Part shown: piece by piece, positions 22,600 to 31,660 of the stretch | Layout of the letters: every line of letters begins with the position of its first letter | Numbering within the stretch: position 1 is the first letter of the stretch | Assembly: GCA_002049455.2 (NCBI GenBank) | Contig: KV919226.1 | Coordinates: forward strand, 1 to 45,165 | Direction: 5' to 3' | DNA: 45,165 nucleotides | Source: Porphyra umbilicalis | Taxonomy: Eukaryota; Rhodophyta; Bangiophyceae; Bangiales; Bangiaceae | Position numbers and translations under genes: made by a program | Notes under the pieces: generated by a model | What the model saw: only the letters and a program-made list of their open reading frames with translations | Told to the model about the DNA's origin: nothing | The model's database searches: none

Positions 22600-24378
22600 A
22601 GCTTTCCCGCCTGGAGATTGTATGATGTAAGAATGTCGAGCACACTCATAAAGTTGATTCTACGACATATGCGACTTCATGCGTGCGAGAAAAAAGGACA
22701 CAGCGGCATGCAAACCGATAGTCTTGAGGCCAGACGGCGCCAGCGCATCGTCAAAGAGCTTGAAAACAGCCCCGAAGTCGAGGGACGCAATGGGCGACCC
22801 AGACAAGTCCTTCTAAACGACGGCCTCCGGGAAAGCGTTGTTGACGGCAGCCCTGTCGCACCGGACGCTTAGCTGCAGCTGACTGGCCACCTTGGCCGCT
22901 GGCCACGACACGCAGTGGGCAAAGGCCTGGTCGACTGTAGAGGGTGAGATGTCTTGGCCCGATCGCTTCGCCGACCGACTCGGGCCACCCGTGTGTTCGG
23001 GGAAGGTGGGCTTCACAGAGGCTACGAGAAGCCCCAAGCGCGCGATGTTCTGCTCTCTTCACTTCTATTGATGGAGCCAGGTTGGTAGAGTTCGGTGGGG
23101 TACGAACACTCAATCGGTCACAACGCTCAAGACCCACTTCGACGGAAAAGCGATTACGATCACATGCCTTCACACCGGCCTCAAACGTCTTGAGCTTCTT
23201 GCCACGCTGGGCGCCGCCATTGGCCAGCGCGGACGCATCCTCGTCACTCGACTCCAGGTCAGCATCGGCTGCCACGTGAATGTGGGCGTCCCGCGTGCTT
23301 CAGGTAGGCCATCGCGCGGTTGTAGTGCGCCCCGTTCGCAGGCGCGAGGAGGCCCGCATTTGCCTCTTCGCCTGCCTCGATGGCGGCGAGGAGCTTCTGC
23401 TAGGAAATCCTCTGCTGCTTCTCCGTCTCCTGGGGGCCGACCAACGCGAAAGGCCCTGCCATTCCGCCAGGAAGGCGGCTTGCTCGATCGGCTTCTGCCT
23501 CCTGCAGTGCCTCAATGTGGTTTGCGATGCCGCTCGAGAGGAATTTCTCAATGGAGCGTGCGTCAGCCTTCGCGCAGACGAGCACTGTGGAATGAGGCGT
23601 CACGCCTTTCATGGGGTTCATAGCCGTCGGACTGGTGGGTGTCCCAATGCGAGCCGTCCGCAGCACGGTAAGCTCGAAATGGCCCTTCTTGCCACAATGC
23701 TCGCAGATGTTCCCGCAGCTCTCACGGCACTCCCTTGAGCACCGAGGACTCCCATGTTGACCGGTAAGCACCCGGTCACATTCCACACTCCATGCCCAGC
23801 AGGTTCCGCTACGACAATTAATCGTGTGAAAAAACCCACAGAAAAATAGTGGTTAGTGACTGGAAAATGAGAAGGCACTGTTTTGACTCAGATCACTCCT
23901 CTCCGCACACCGCTCCACTTAGCACCTGAAGGCAAAAAACATAGCGTGCGAGCAAGTGGGAGACAGCTTACCGGTTGCGCGACTTCAGGTTCTCAGGGGC
24001 AGAGAAAGAGCACCAAGAGCAGGTTTGCGGCCGGTTACTAGAGGCTTGGGCCTCGGGGGCGGCTGCATCCAGCTCTGCCAGAGCGTTGGCGAGCCGGGCG
24101 CCAGCCGGCTGGGTGCCGGGGAGCGGGACGCCGGCAGGCGGGGCACAGGCAGGCGTGGCGCCCCAAGGCGGGATATCCGCGGTCGGGGCGCTCACGCGGC
24201 GGGCGCCGACGTGCGGCGCGCCCGCGGGCCGCATCCCGTGAGGCAAAGCGCCGACGGGCCGCGCGCCGGCGGGGGGAGCGCCGGCGGCGGGGGCGCCGTC
24301 GGGGGTGGCGCCGACGAGGGGGACGCCCTCACGGGGTCCGCCGACGGGCGGGCGCGAGCAGTGACTGTCCCCATCCAT
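22600..24378 (-). pseudogene. Broken Cys-rich protein gene of unknown family
   Basis: Exon 1 (24378-23972) encodes MDGDSHCSRPPVGG, then about 18 imperfect five- to seven-residue PxGA repeats (for example AGAPPAGARPVGALP) and CSWCSFSAPENLKSRNR. A strong donor (GTAAGC) and an acceptor with a CTAAC branch point define a 163-base intron (23809-23971) that keeps phase. Exon 2 (23808-23400) adds a Cys/His cluster including CSRECRESCGNICEHCGKKGH, which looks zinc-binding. A TAG at 23400-23402 ends the frame, yet coherent protein-like sequence continues (QKLLAAIEAGEEANAG, then after a frame change ADLESSDEDASALANGG and KLKTFEAGVKACDRN). Further downstream, another frame and one more stop lead to KDLSGSPIASLDFGAVFKL near 22760. 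I read this as a recently decayed gene, perhaps from a mobile element. The family is not recognised. An intact 271-residue short protein ending at 23400 is the alternative. Confidence 0.5.
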
Positions 24379-25359
24379 GGCATCAGGGGGGTGATCTCGA
24401 TGGGAAGAGTCGGTATCCGGTGAGACTGTGCGGGTACCTGGCAGCCCGCGCCATTTTAGACGGCTACTATCGGTACGGTGGGGCGCCGGTCACTGCAACC
24501 CTGCAGCCTCGCATGCGTACGAACAGCGCAACCGCGAAGCTTGCTTCTGGCCCAGGACGTGCTTGTCATGGGTCAAGTTGTGAACGCAGGCGGACAATTT
24601 TGTTGTGCTTCGGGCCGGGCCAAAAGAAACGGCCTTCCAGTCAGATCCGAAATGCACCCTTGCTTTGCGATTGTCGGGGCACGTGCTTCTGAGCACAGCT
24701 TGCCTCTGCGGTCGGCCGATCCACTGCTTCTAGCTCAGGACCTCGCCGGGACAGTCCCCTCCTGCACTTTCCGCACTTGTAGAGAAAAGCTGCTCATGTG
24801 AAGCCATTGTCACTACGGCGGTCCGCGATTGTCGGGTATATGGTGCAAAGAAATAGAGGTGCACTCGCTGCGCCAGCAGGGGGTGGTCTTCTTTGAGGGC
24901 AGACGCAGCTGTATTGAGTTCAGGATGAGCTTGTGCCCACGCTTGACCGGCATGAAGCAGATGCATGGCTGCCTGGTGCACGTCGCGCGCGGTGGTGCAC
25001 TTGCTTCCAGAGTGTTCTCTGCTTGTACACGCCCTTGCTGTGAGTGTCGAGTGGGCACGGGTGGGCCATTCCGGAGGTGTGCGCACTGAGAAACCTGAGA
25101 CGTGATAAATGCCACGAGGGCTACGGTGCGCCAGGAGAAAAGCAGTATTGCTTGTCCTGGATCGCCGGTAGGCGCAGGCCTCTGTGCGCTACTAAACAGG
25201 CACGCGTGTCGGACAGGTACGGGTGCAGTGGAGTTGCCTTGTGCCTGTAATCCACGACAGCTGAGATTTTCTGATCGTCAATGATCGCGAGACTGTGCGA
25301 TCAAACTTTGGTCTTTTACCTGGAAAGGATAAGACCATCGATATGAGGGTGAAAACCAG
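24379..25359. other. Intergenic, no gene recognised
   Basis: Average-composition DNA with only short, featureless ORFs on both strands. Confidence 0.4.
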
Positions 25360-25433
25360 GCGACGATGAATAGTCATTGGATGGCTGTTCTTGTATGCGA
25401 CGATGAGTAGTCATTGGATGGCTGTTCTTGTAT
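25360..25433 (+). repeat. 37-bp tandem duplication
   Basis: Two adjacent copies of a 37-base unit beginning GCGACGATGA and ending GGCTGTTCTTGTAT (25360-25396 and 25397-25433), differing at one base. Confidence 0.9.
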
Positions 25434-26792
25434 TTCTTTTCTATTTTTTCTGGCACTGTGCTTAGTAGGAGGTCATTAGCGTGCCCCCCCGGGGTGTTCA
25501 CCATGAACACTGTTTGCGAGTGCGGGCGACACCTCGCGCCGCTCTACGCGCACTCTCATACTGCGTGAGCCAACGGCAGTAACACACCGCTTGGCGACCG
25601 GTCCGCCTCCAGGACGCCCGCTTGATCCCGGCGTGCAGAAGCGAGGAGGAAGTGAGGGGCAGACATCTCGACAGCGGCGGTGGCGGTGGTCAGCGAGCAT
25701 GCGGTCGACACCGCCGCCCGCGCCGCCGCCGCGGCCGGCGGGACCTCGGCGGCAGAGCGCGGCAGCACGCCTGCCCGGCGCTCGGCGGTGGCGGGCGCCC
25801 GCACGGCAGCGGCGGCGACGCGCACGCCGGCGCGCAGCAGCCTGGGGGACGATCCGGCAGATGCCCCGACAGGGGCCGGCCCTGACGCAGGCAAGGCCAA
25901 TGGCGCCGCCACCGCCACAGGACGTGGGGGCGGCGGCGCGGCAGACGGCGGTCCCGAGGCGCGGCAGCGCCCTGCCGGCGCTTGCGGGCGGGGGCCAGGT
26001 CGCGACCGCTCGCTCGCCGCCACCCGAAAAAAGCCGCCGCGGGGCGGTGCCTCTAGGACGGCACCTGCCACCAGAGGCGCTGGAGGAGGTAGCTGGGGGC
26101 AGCAGCGGCAAAGGCGGCGCCGCCACCGCACTCTCCGCTGCCGCCGCGGCGGCGGACCGCCACCCCGCCGCCCCGGTCGCGCCGCGGTTCGCGGCAGCCG
26201 ACTTGGCGGCGGCGCAGGCCGCGGCGCTCAATCCGGTGGGAGGCTGGTCCACGAAAACTGTTCTGATTGGAGCAGGCGATCTCAGAGACAGTCGAATGCG
26301 CACACATCCCATTGGTTCTTCGTGGCACGCTCTGACGCACCTTCTGAGGTCAGCGTCGGTTGATCTACCGGTTTCTGATCTCGTCCACTGCGCCCTCTCC
26401 GTCACCGTCCCTCCTCCTTGTGCAATGTGTCGGGGCGTCTCCTTCCGTGGTTATTTCTGTCTGTCGCAGAATGTCTCGCCGGCGCGGTGCTCACGAGCCG
26501 GCCTCCCCCCTCCTGCCTACATCTTTGCCGCCTCTGCCTTTTGATGTTCGTGTATCCCCCTCATTCGTCCGCCGGTCGCCATCACCAACCCCCCCTCGGT
26601 GTTCCCTCCCTTGTCTTAGCTCTGCATGTGAGCGTACTCTCACGCCCAGGTGATGGGGCTCCCTCCACGTCTGATCGCCGTCATGGCAGCCGACTGGGGA
26701 CTCGGGCCTCGTCGGCACGGGTCGCCTCGACGTCACAAGCGGGTGCACGTTCTTTGCTCTATGTCGCCCAAGTGTCCGAGACGCCCTCTGTC
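25434..26792. other. 5' flank of the SU(Z)12 gene
   Basis: 25560-26270 is GC-rich and open on both strands, with Ala-rich translations and no recognisable domain. 26400-26792 is open in the SU(Z)12 frame but reads like non-coding sequence. It contains a 3'-splice-like polypyrimidine-AG near 26470 and another CAG before 26651. One or more upstream exons of the SU(Z)12 gene may lie here. Confidence 0.4.
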
Positions 26793-28688
26793 ATGGGTCC
26801 AATGCAGACCCTGATATCTGTGGTGGTGGCCCGCACTGGGGAGGAAGTGTCCATTGATTTGCGCCCCGGGGTGGCCGCACTGCTGGAGCACGCGGAGCGG
26901 CAGTTGGCCGCTGCTGAAGCGGTGGGCGCCGTCGGCATCCTTGGGCGTCCCGCCGCGACGGCGACCCTGACGGGAGAGGCACGGCTGCTGCTCCGCTTCG
27001 CGCCGTGCACCAGTGTCGGCGCCGCCGACGCGGTTGCAGGCGTTCAGCACACGATCTATTCGAGTGGGAAGTGGGTTGGTGTGGGTGGTGGTGGAGACAC
27101 GACTGTGCTTCGGGAGGCTCTGGGTGTGTGGACGGTGCGCACGTCATGGCTGGGGAGCGTGTCACCGCTTGACTCTTTGTCCACTTACGCCATCTTCCTC
27201 GGGCGCCAGCGGAATGCCGGTGTGGTCGCACGGGCGGTAGCAGCAGCGAACGAAGCGACGGCCGACGCCGAAATGCTCCTCGCAGCCGCCCTTCGAGATG
27301 ACCGAGGTCGGCCGAGCACCTCCGCGGCGCCGTCAGAGGACCGAGCGGCGAGGCTGCTGTTTTGTCTTCCCTCTGGCGGCGGCGGCGCCGGCCCGGAGCA
27401 TCCGACGGGAACAAGCGAAGCAGCGGCGGCTGATGATACCGTTGCGTCCACAGGTGCGGCCGAACCAGAAGTGCGAACTGTTATGGCTCCGTTTGACATC
27501 GAGTACACCGAGCACCGTCCAGGAGGAGGGTCGAACTCGGTGTTCAAGCACACTCGGCAAGACGCCCGGTGTCCGCTGTGTCACCGGGATGAGCGGTCAG
27601 TCGGAGCCCTGCTGCAGCACTTCGGCGCCCTCCACACCAACGTGACTGTGGAGTGCTTCCGTGCCGTTTCGTCGGCGCAGGTAAATCGACGCGGACGAGA
27701 GAGTGGCTCTCGCCTCGCGTGGGACCGCTACATAGCCGCCATTCGGTGGTTGGCGGTTCCCATGCCATTGGCTGGCTTCCACGAGTCGTCCGTCCGTGGC
27801 ATGGCGTCTGCTGCAGCGTCGGTTGCACCTGTTTTCGTCAACAATCGTGCCGTCGCGCCCGGTGCTGTGCCGCCTACACCGGTCGCGCCTGGTGCCGGTC
27901 ACTCGCCGGTTCAGCCCCGGGAAACTGTTGATGTAGCCCAACGCCCGCTCGAACCGCTCCGCGATGGTAGCGCTGCTGGCTCATCGTCAACGGGCACCGC
28001 GATTCTCCCCAGCCAGATGTCGGCTCTTTCCTTTCTTCCTCACCCTCTTGCAGCGGGCGCCTCACGCCGACGGCCGCCGATGTCGGGGCGCGCTGGCCGC
28101 GGGCGTGGCGCTCGGCGCCCGCTTGCGTCGGCACTCGGCGGTCGCGAATACTTCCATACCGGGAGCCTGGCCCCGTTGGCGCTGCGGCAGTCGACGAACG
28201 CCGTGCTATCTTCTGACTCTGAGGACGATATTGACGATGAGTGGCTGAGCGCCATGGATGCGGCGCGAATGGAAGCCCTTGAGCTGCCAGCGCCGGACGT
28301 GCTGTTTATGGCATTGTGGACGGGGTTTGTGAACGCGTCGCCTGCTTGGGGGGACAGGGGGGCCGCATTTCTGGTGGCCAGTTTTTTTGCAGCGCGCCGC
28401 CGCACCATCCTAGGGGCAGGCTTGCTGCCGCAGGCAGCCGCACACGTTGAAGTGATGTACGCGTATGGTCTGGTGGACGTTGATGGCGCCGCGCAAGCGT
28501 TTGGTGTGCTCACTGACCGGTCTCCGCCCGATCTGACTGGCGGTACGCTGACGGGTGCTGCGAATGCCTTGGACCCTGCGGTGGCCGTTATCGCCGCCGC
28601 TGCTGGTGTGGCGGCATCGGACGCACAGGCGGCGGCGGTAGGTGAAGCGGCAGCAGGCGGACCTTTGGGCAGTCAGCCGACGCAGTAG
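26793..28688 (+). CDS. SUZ12: SU(Z)12 homologue, PRC2 subunit
   Basis: Core scaffold of Polycomb Repressive Complex 2, which deposits H3K27 methylation in the nucleus. A single zinc finger at about residues 260-281 (CPLCHRDERSVGALLQH through GALH) has C-x2-C-x12-H-x4-H spacing, the same as the SUZ12 finger. A VEFS box follows at about 450-575: GREYFHTGSLAPLAL, then the acidic patch SSDSEDDIDDEWL, then LFMALWTGFVNASP, then VEVMYAYGLVD. This mirrors plant EMF2/VEF and animal SUZ12, where VEFS contacts the E(z) catalytic subunit. The linker between finger and VEFS is Pro/Ala/Ser-rich with a basic RGRGARRP segment. From ATG 26793 the protein has 631 residues. The frame is open back to 26418, but that extension looks non-coding, so the N-terminus is uncertain. 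An E(z) gene lies 13 kb downstream. Confidence 0.86.
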   Translation: MGPMQTLISVVVARTGEEVSIDLRPGVAALLEHAERQLAAAEAVGAVGILGRPAATATLTGEARLLLRFAPCTSVGAADAVAGVQHTIYSSGKWVGVGGGGDTTVLREALGVWTVRTSWLGSVSPLDSLSTYAIFLGRQRNAGVVARAVAAANEATADAEMLLAAALRDDRGRPSTSAAPSEDRAARLLFCLPSGGGGAGPEHPTGTSEAAAADDTVASTGAAEPEVRTVMAPFDIEYTEHRPGGGSNSVFKHTRQDARCPLCHRDERSVGALLQHFGALHTNVTVECFRAVSSAQVNRRGRESGSRLAWDRYIAAIRWLAVPMPLAGFHESSVRGMASAAASVAPVFVNNRAVAPGAVPPTPVAPGAGHSPVQPRETVDVAQRPLEPLRDGSAAGSSSTGTAILPSQMSALSFLPHPLAAGASRRRPPMSGRAGRGRGARRPLASALGGREYFHTGSLAPLALRQSTNAVLSSDSEDDIDDEWLSAMDAARMEALELPAPDVLFMALWTGFVNASPAWGDRGAAFLVASFFAARRRTILGAGLLPQAAAHVEVMYAYGLVDVDGAAQAFGVLTDRSPPDLTGGTLTGAANALDPAVAVIAAAAGVAASDAQAAAVGEAAAGGPLGSQPTQ

Positions 28689-28781
28689 TCCGTCTATTGT
28701 TTTGAGTCACTTGCGTGTTTCTTTCGTTTATTGATTTGAGTCACTTGCATGATTCTTGCGGAGCCGTCACCGTAAAGGTCT
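28689..28781. other. 93-bp convergent intergenic spacer
   Basis: Only 93 bases separate the stop codons of the SU(Z)12 gene and the minus-strand repeat-protein gene, so their 3' UTRs must overlap if both are transcribed. It contains a 15-base direct repeat, TTTGAGTCACTTGC followed by G or A, starting near 28701 and 28735. Confidence 0.6.
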
Positions 28782-31655
28782 TCACCTTCGCCCACCCTGC
28801 GTCCCCACCGCCGTTCCGGAAATGATCCCGTCGACGCCGCGTGCGCAGGGGGCCGCGTCGGCCGCGACCGCCGACGCCGCCACCGCCGCCGCCGCCGCCA
28901 CCGCCGCCGCGTGGCGGGGACGTTTGGCGCGGCGCCCAGCGGTGGCGGCGGCGGCGGCGGCGGCTGACTCCGACGAACGTGCCGTGCTTGTCGCCACCCC
29001 CGCCACCGCCTCCTTCATTGACGGCGGCGATGGCGGCGACGGCGGTGTCGGCGTCGAGCGGCGGCGCTCCGAGCTCCACCGCCGCACTGCCTCTGTCGAC
29101 CGCCCGCGCTCGACGTCGGCCGCGCGTCGCCGCGGCGTGGCGACGAGCGGCGCGGCGACGAGGGGGACGGCCGTGTCGGTCACCCGCAGCGGCAGCGGCG
29201 CAAGCAGCGGCGGCGGGGGTGGTGGCGGCGGCCGACGCGGCCGCAGCACAAACTCCCCGTCCGACGAGATCGCGTCGGCGCACCCGTTGGCTGCCGCGAT
29301 GGCGCGGAGGGAGTTGGTCCACGCGACGTCAGTGGGGCTGGGGGAGGGGGGGATGCCCCGGTGAGCCCGCGCGTTAGTGGCAGGCGTCGCCTCCAGCGCT
29401 GCCGTGGCGGCGACAAAAGGGGTGGTGCTCGCATCCTCCTCTGCCGCCCCTGACGTGCTCAGGGCGGCGGCAACGGAGTCGGCGGTGCCCAAAACTACCG
29501 CCACCGTCCCCGCCGCCGCCGCAGCATAGATGGCCGCTGGATGCGCGGGCGGCGGGGTGGCGCAAGGCGCGGGCGGCTTGCCCGCCGCCACTGCCGCCGC
29601 CTTCGCTGACGGCTTCACGGAGTGGCGCCAGGTCGTCCCCTTCTCGGCCACACGCGTCGCGTCGGCGCCGAGTTCTGCTGACGTCGCCGTAGCGGGTGCA
29701 GCGGCAGTCGTGGCGGCCACCGCCGTCGTCGTCATGAGGTGCTCCGTGGCCACCGTGCCAGTCCTCGACGGTCGCGCCGGTGTCTCGGCCGCCGCGGCCG
29801 GCGTCTCGGCCGCCTCAGCCGTCGCCACCCGCCGCGTCAGCCGAGTGAGGAACATGGGGGGCGGCGGCGGCGCCGGTGGCGACGGCGGCGCACGCGCCAC
29901 GCCCGCCGCCGGCGACGGCGCCGCACCCACTGCATGGCCATCGCTTTCCGACGGCGACGGCGTCCGCGACGGCGGCAACGAAGCTGCGGCCCACTCTGAA
30001 GTTGCCGCCGCCACGGCCAGGAATGGCCGCGCCCGCGCCACTGCGGCAGCAGGCGCCGCCTCCACCTGCGGCGTCGACCGCCGAACGGAAATCGACGGTG
30101 GCGTCGGCGGCGGTGGCAAACGCGACGGCGGTGGTCCACCCGATATCGCAGGTGACAGCGGCGCCCGCGACAGCGCCGTCCCCCGCGGCGGCGCCGCCTC
30201 CCGCCGCGGCGACAGCGGCGAAAACACAGCGCCGCCGCAGCAGACTGTGCCGTTCGCAGCGTCAACCCGGTGCCCGCGGCGCGCCCGCAGCGCCCACGGC
30301 GGCTCGGCGTGCCGCAGCGACGGGTGCCGGGTGGGTGGGTTCTCACCTTGCCGCCAGCGGGCCTCGTCTTTGGCGTCCGGGGCCGCCGGGTCGGCGACGA
30401 CTTCCGTCTCGCGCACCAGCGACAGGCGGGCGAGAGTACGCACACCCCCGCCGCCGCCACCTCCGCCGCCGCCGCCGCCGCCACCTCTGCCGCCGCCGCC
30501 GCCGCCGTCACCACGGCCGCCGCCGACGCCACCGCCGCCGCCGATGGCGGGTATCGGCGGCATCTCGGCAGCGGGTGACGGCCGGATGCCCGTCGGCCGC
30601 CAGCGGCCGGCGTTTTCCGCATCCATGGCCGCCAGGTCGGCAACGAGTTCCGCCTCGCGCGCCGGCGACAGGCGGGCGAGAGTACGCATACCGTTGCCGC
30701 CGCCACCTTCGCTGCCGCCGCCGCCGCCACCCCGGCCGCCGCCGCCATCACCGTTGTCGCCGCCCACGCCACCGCCGCCGCCGATGGCGGGTATCGGCGG
30801 CATCTCGCCAGCGGGTGACGGCCGGATGCCCGTCGGCCGACAGCGGCCGGCGTTTTCCGCATCCATGGCCGCCAGGTCGGCAACGAGTTCCGCCTCGCGC
30901 GCCGGCGACAGGCGGGCGAGAGTACGCATACCGTTGCCGCCGCCACCTTCGCTGCCGCCGCCGCCGCCACCCCGGCCGCCGCCGCCATCACCGTTGTCGC
31001 CGCCCACGCCACCGCCGCCGCCGATGGCGGGTATCGGCGGCATCTCGCCAGCGGGTGACGGCCGGATGCCCGTCGGCCGCCAGCGGCCGGCGTTTTCCGC
31101 ATCCATGGCCGCCAGGTCGGCAACGAGTTCCGCCTCGCGCGCCGGCGACAGGCGGGCGAGAGTACGCATACCGTTGCCGCCGCCACCTTCGCTGCCGCCG
31201 CCGCCGCCACCCCGGCCGCCGCCGCCATCACCGTTGTCGCCGCCCACGCCACCGCCGCCGCCGATGGCGGGTATCGGCGGCATCTCGCCAGCGGGTGACG
31301 GCCGGATGCCCGTGGGCCGCCAGCGGCCGGCGTTTTCCGCATCCATGGCCGCCAGGTCGGCGACGAGTTCCGCCTCCCGCGCCGGCGACACGCGGGCGAG
31401 AGGACGCACACCCCCGCCGCCGCCACCTTCGCTGCCGCCGCCGCCGCCACCTCTGCCGCCGCCGCCGCCGCCGTCACCGCCGCCTCCGCCGACGCCACCG
31501 CCGCCGCCGATGGCGGGTATCGGCGGCATCTCGCCAGCGGGTGACGGCCGGATGCCCGCCGGCCGCCAGCGGCCCGCGTCTTCCGCATCCATGGCCGCCA
31601 GGTCGGCGTCGAGTTCCGCCTCGCGCGCCGGCGACAGGCGGGCGAGAGAACGCAT
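28782..31655 (-). CDS. Large disordered protein with 80-residue tandem repeats
   Basis: A 957-residue open frame. The N-terminal 420 residues are five to six copies of an 80-residue module: a charged helix-like part (LARLSPAREAELVADLAAMD), a Trp-containing RWRPTGIRPSPAGEMPPIPA segment and a Gly-rich spacer. Copies two to four are nearly identical. The rest is Ala/Pro/Ser-rich, with a more ordered segment near nt 29240-29320 (WTNSLRAIAAANGCADAI, SSDGEFVLRP) and a possible NLS (RRAKRPRH) near nt 28900. I prefer the minus strand because the module has natural, mixed amino acids, while plus-strand frames give only Pro/Arg/Ala sequence. A TGA just upstream (31678-31680) limits this ORF, but repeat-like Gly-rich coding continues beyond it, so the true start may be further upstream. 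No known family. A scaffold or nuclear role is speculation. Confidence 0.5.
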   Translation of the reverse strand: MRSLARLSPAREAELDADLAAMDAEDAGRWRPAGIRPSPAGEMPPIPAIGGGGGVGGGGGDGGGGGGRGGGGGGSEGGGGGGVRPLARVSPAREAELVADLAAMDAENAGRWRPTGIRPSPAGEMPPIPAIGGGGGVGGDNGDGGGGRGGGGGGSEGGGGNGMRTLARLSPAREAELVADLAAMDAENAGRWRPTGIRPSPAGEMPPIPAIGGGGGVGGDNGDGGGGRGGGGGGSEGGGGNGMRTLARLSPAREAELVADLAAMDAENAGRCRPTGIRPSPAGEMPPIPAIGGGGGVGGDNGDGGGGRGGGGGGSEGGGGNGMRTLARLSPAREAELVADLAAMDAENAGRWRPTGIRPSPAAEMPPIPAIGGGGGVGGGRGDGGGGGGRGGGGGGGGGGGGGGVRTLARLSLVRETEVVADPAAPDAKDEARWRQGENPPTRHPSLRHAEPPWALRARRGHRVDAANGTVCCGGAVFSPLSPRREAAPPRGTALSRAPLSPAISGGPPPSRLPPPPTPPSISVRRSTPQVEAAPAAAVARARPFLAVAAATSEWAAASLPPSRTPSPSESDGHAVGAAPSPAAGVARAPPSPPAPPPPPMFLTRLTRRVATAEAAETPAAAAETPARPSRTGTVATEHLMTTTAVAATTAAAPATATSAELGADATRVAEKGTTWRHSVKPSAKAAAVAAGKPPAPCATPPPAHPAAIYAAAAAGTVAVVLGTADSVAAALSTSGAAEEDASTTPFVAATAALEATPATNARAHRGIPPSPSPTDVAWTNSLRAIAAANGCADAISSDGEFVLRPRRPPPPPPPPLLAPLPLRVTDTAVPLVAAPLVATPRRRAADVERGRSTEAVRRWSSERRRSTPTPPSPPSPPSMKEAVAGVATSTARSSESAAAAAAATAGRRAKRPRHAAAVAAAAAVAASAVAADAAPCARGVDGIISGTAVGTQGGRR

Positions 31656-31660
31656 ACCGT
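30420..31660. repeat. 240-bp tandem repeat array
   Basis: The motif GCGGGCGAGAGTACGCA and its variants recur about every 240 bases near 30427, 30670, 30910, 31150 and 31390, with a shorter-spaced copy near 31637. The units at about 30600-31310 are almost identical over their full length, which indicates recent expansion or homogenisation. The array encodes the repeats of the minus-strand protein. Confidence 0.92.

Noticed and set aside
25591..26544. 317-codon plus-strand ORF upstream of SU(Z)12
   Set aside because: Ala/Arg/Pro-rich with an equally long ORF on the opposite strand. It could contain an upstream exon, but I see no domain evidence.
30420..31660. Regular 240-bp repeats considered as a CRISPR-like array
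   Set aside because: The whole unit is conserved with no variable spacers, the repeat is coding, and the genome is eukaryotic.
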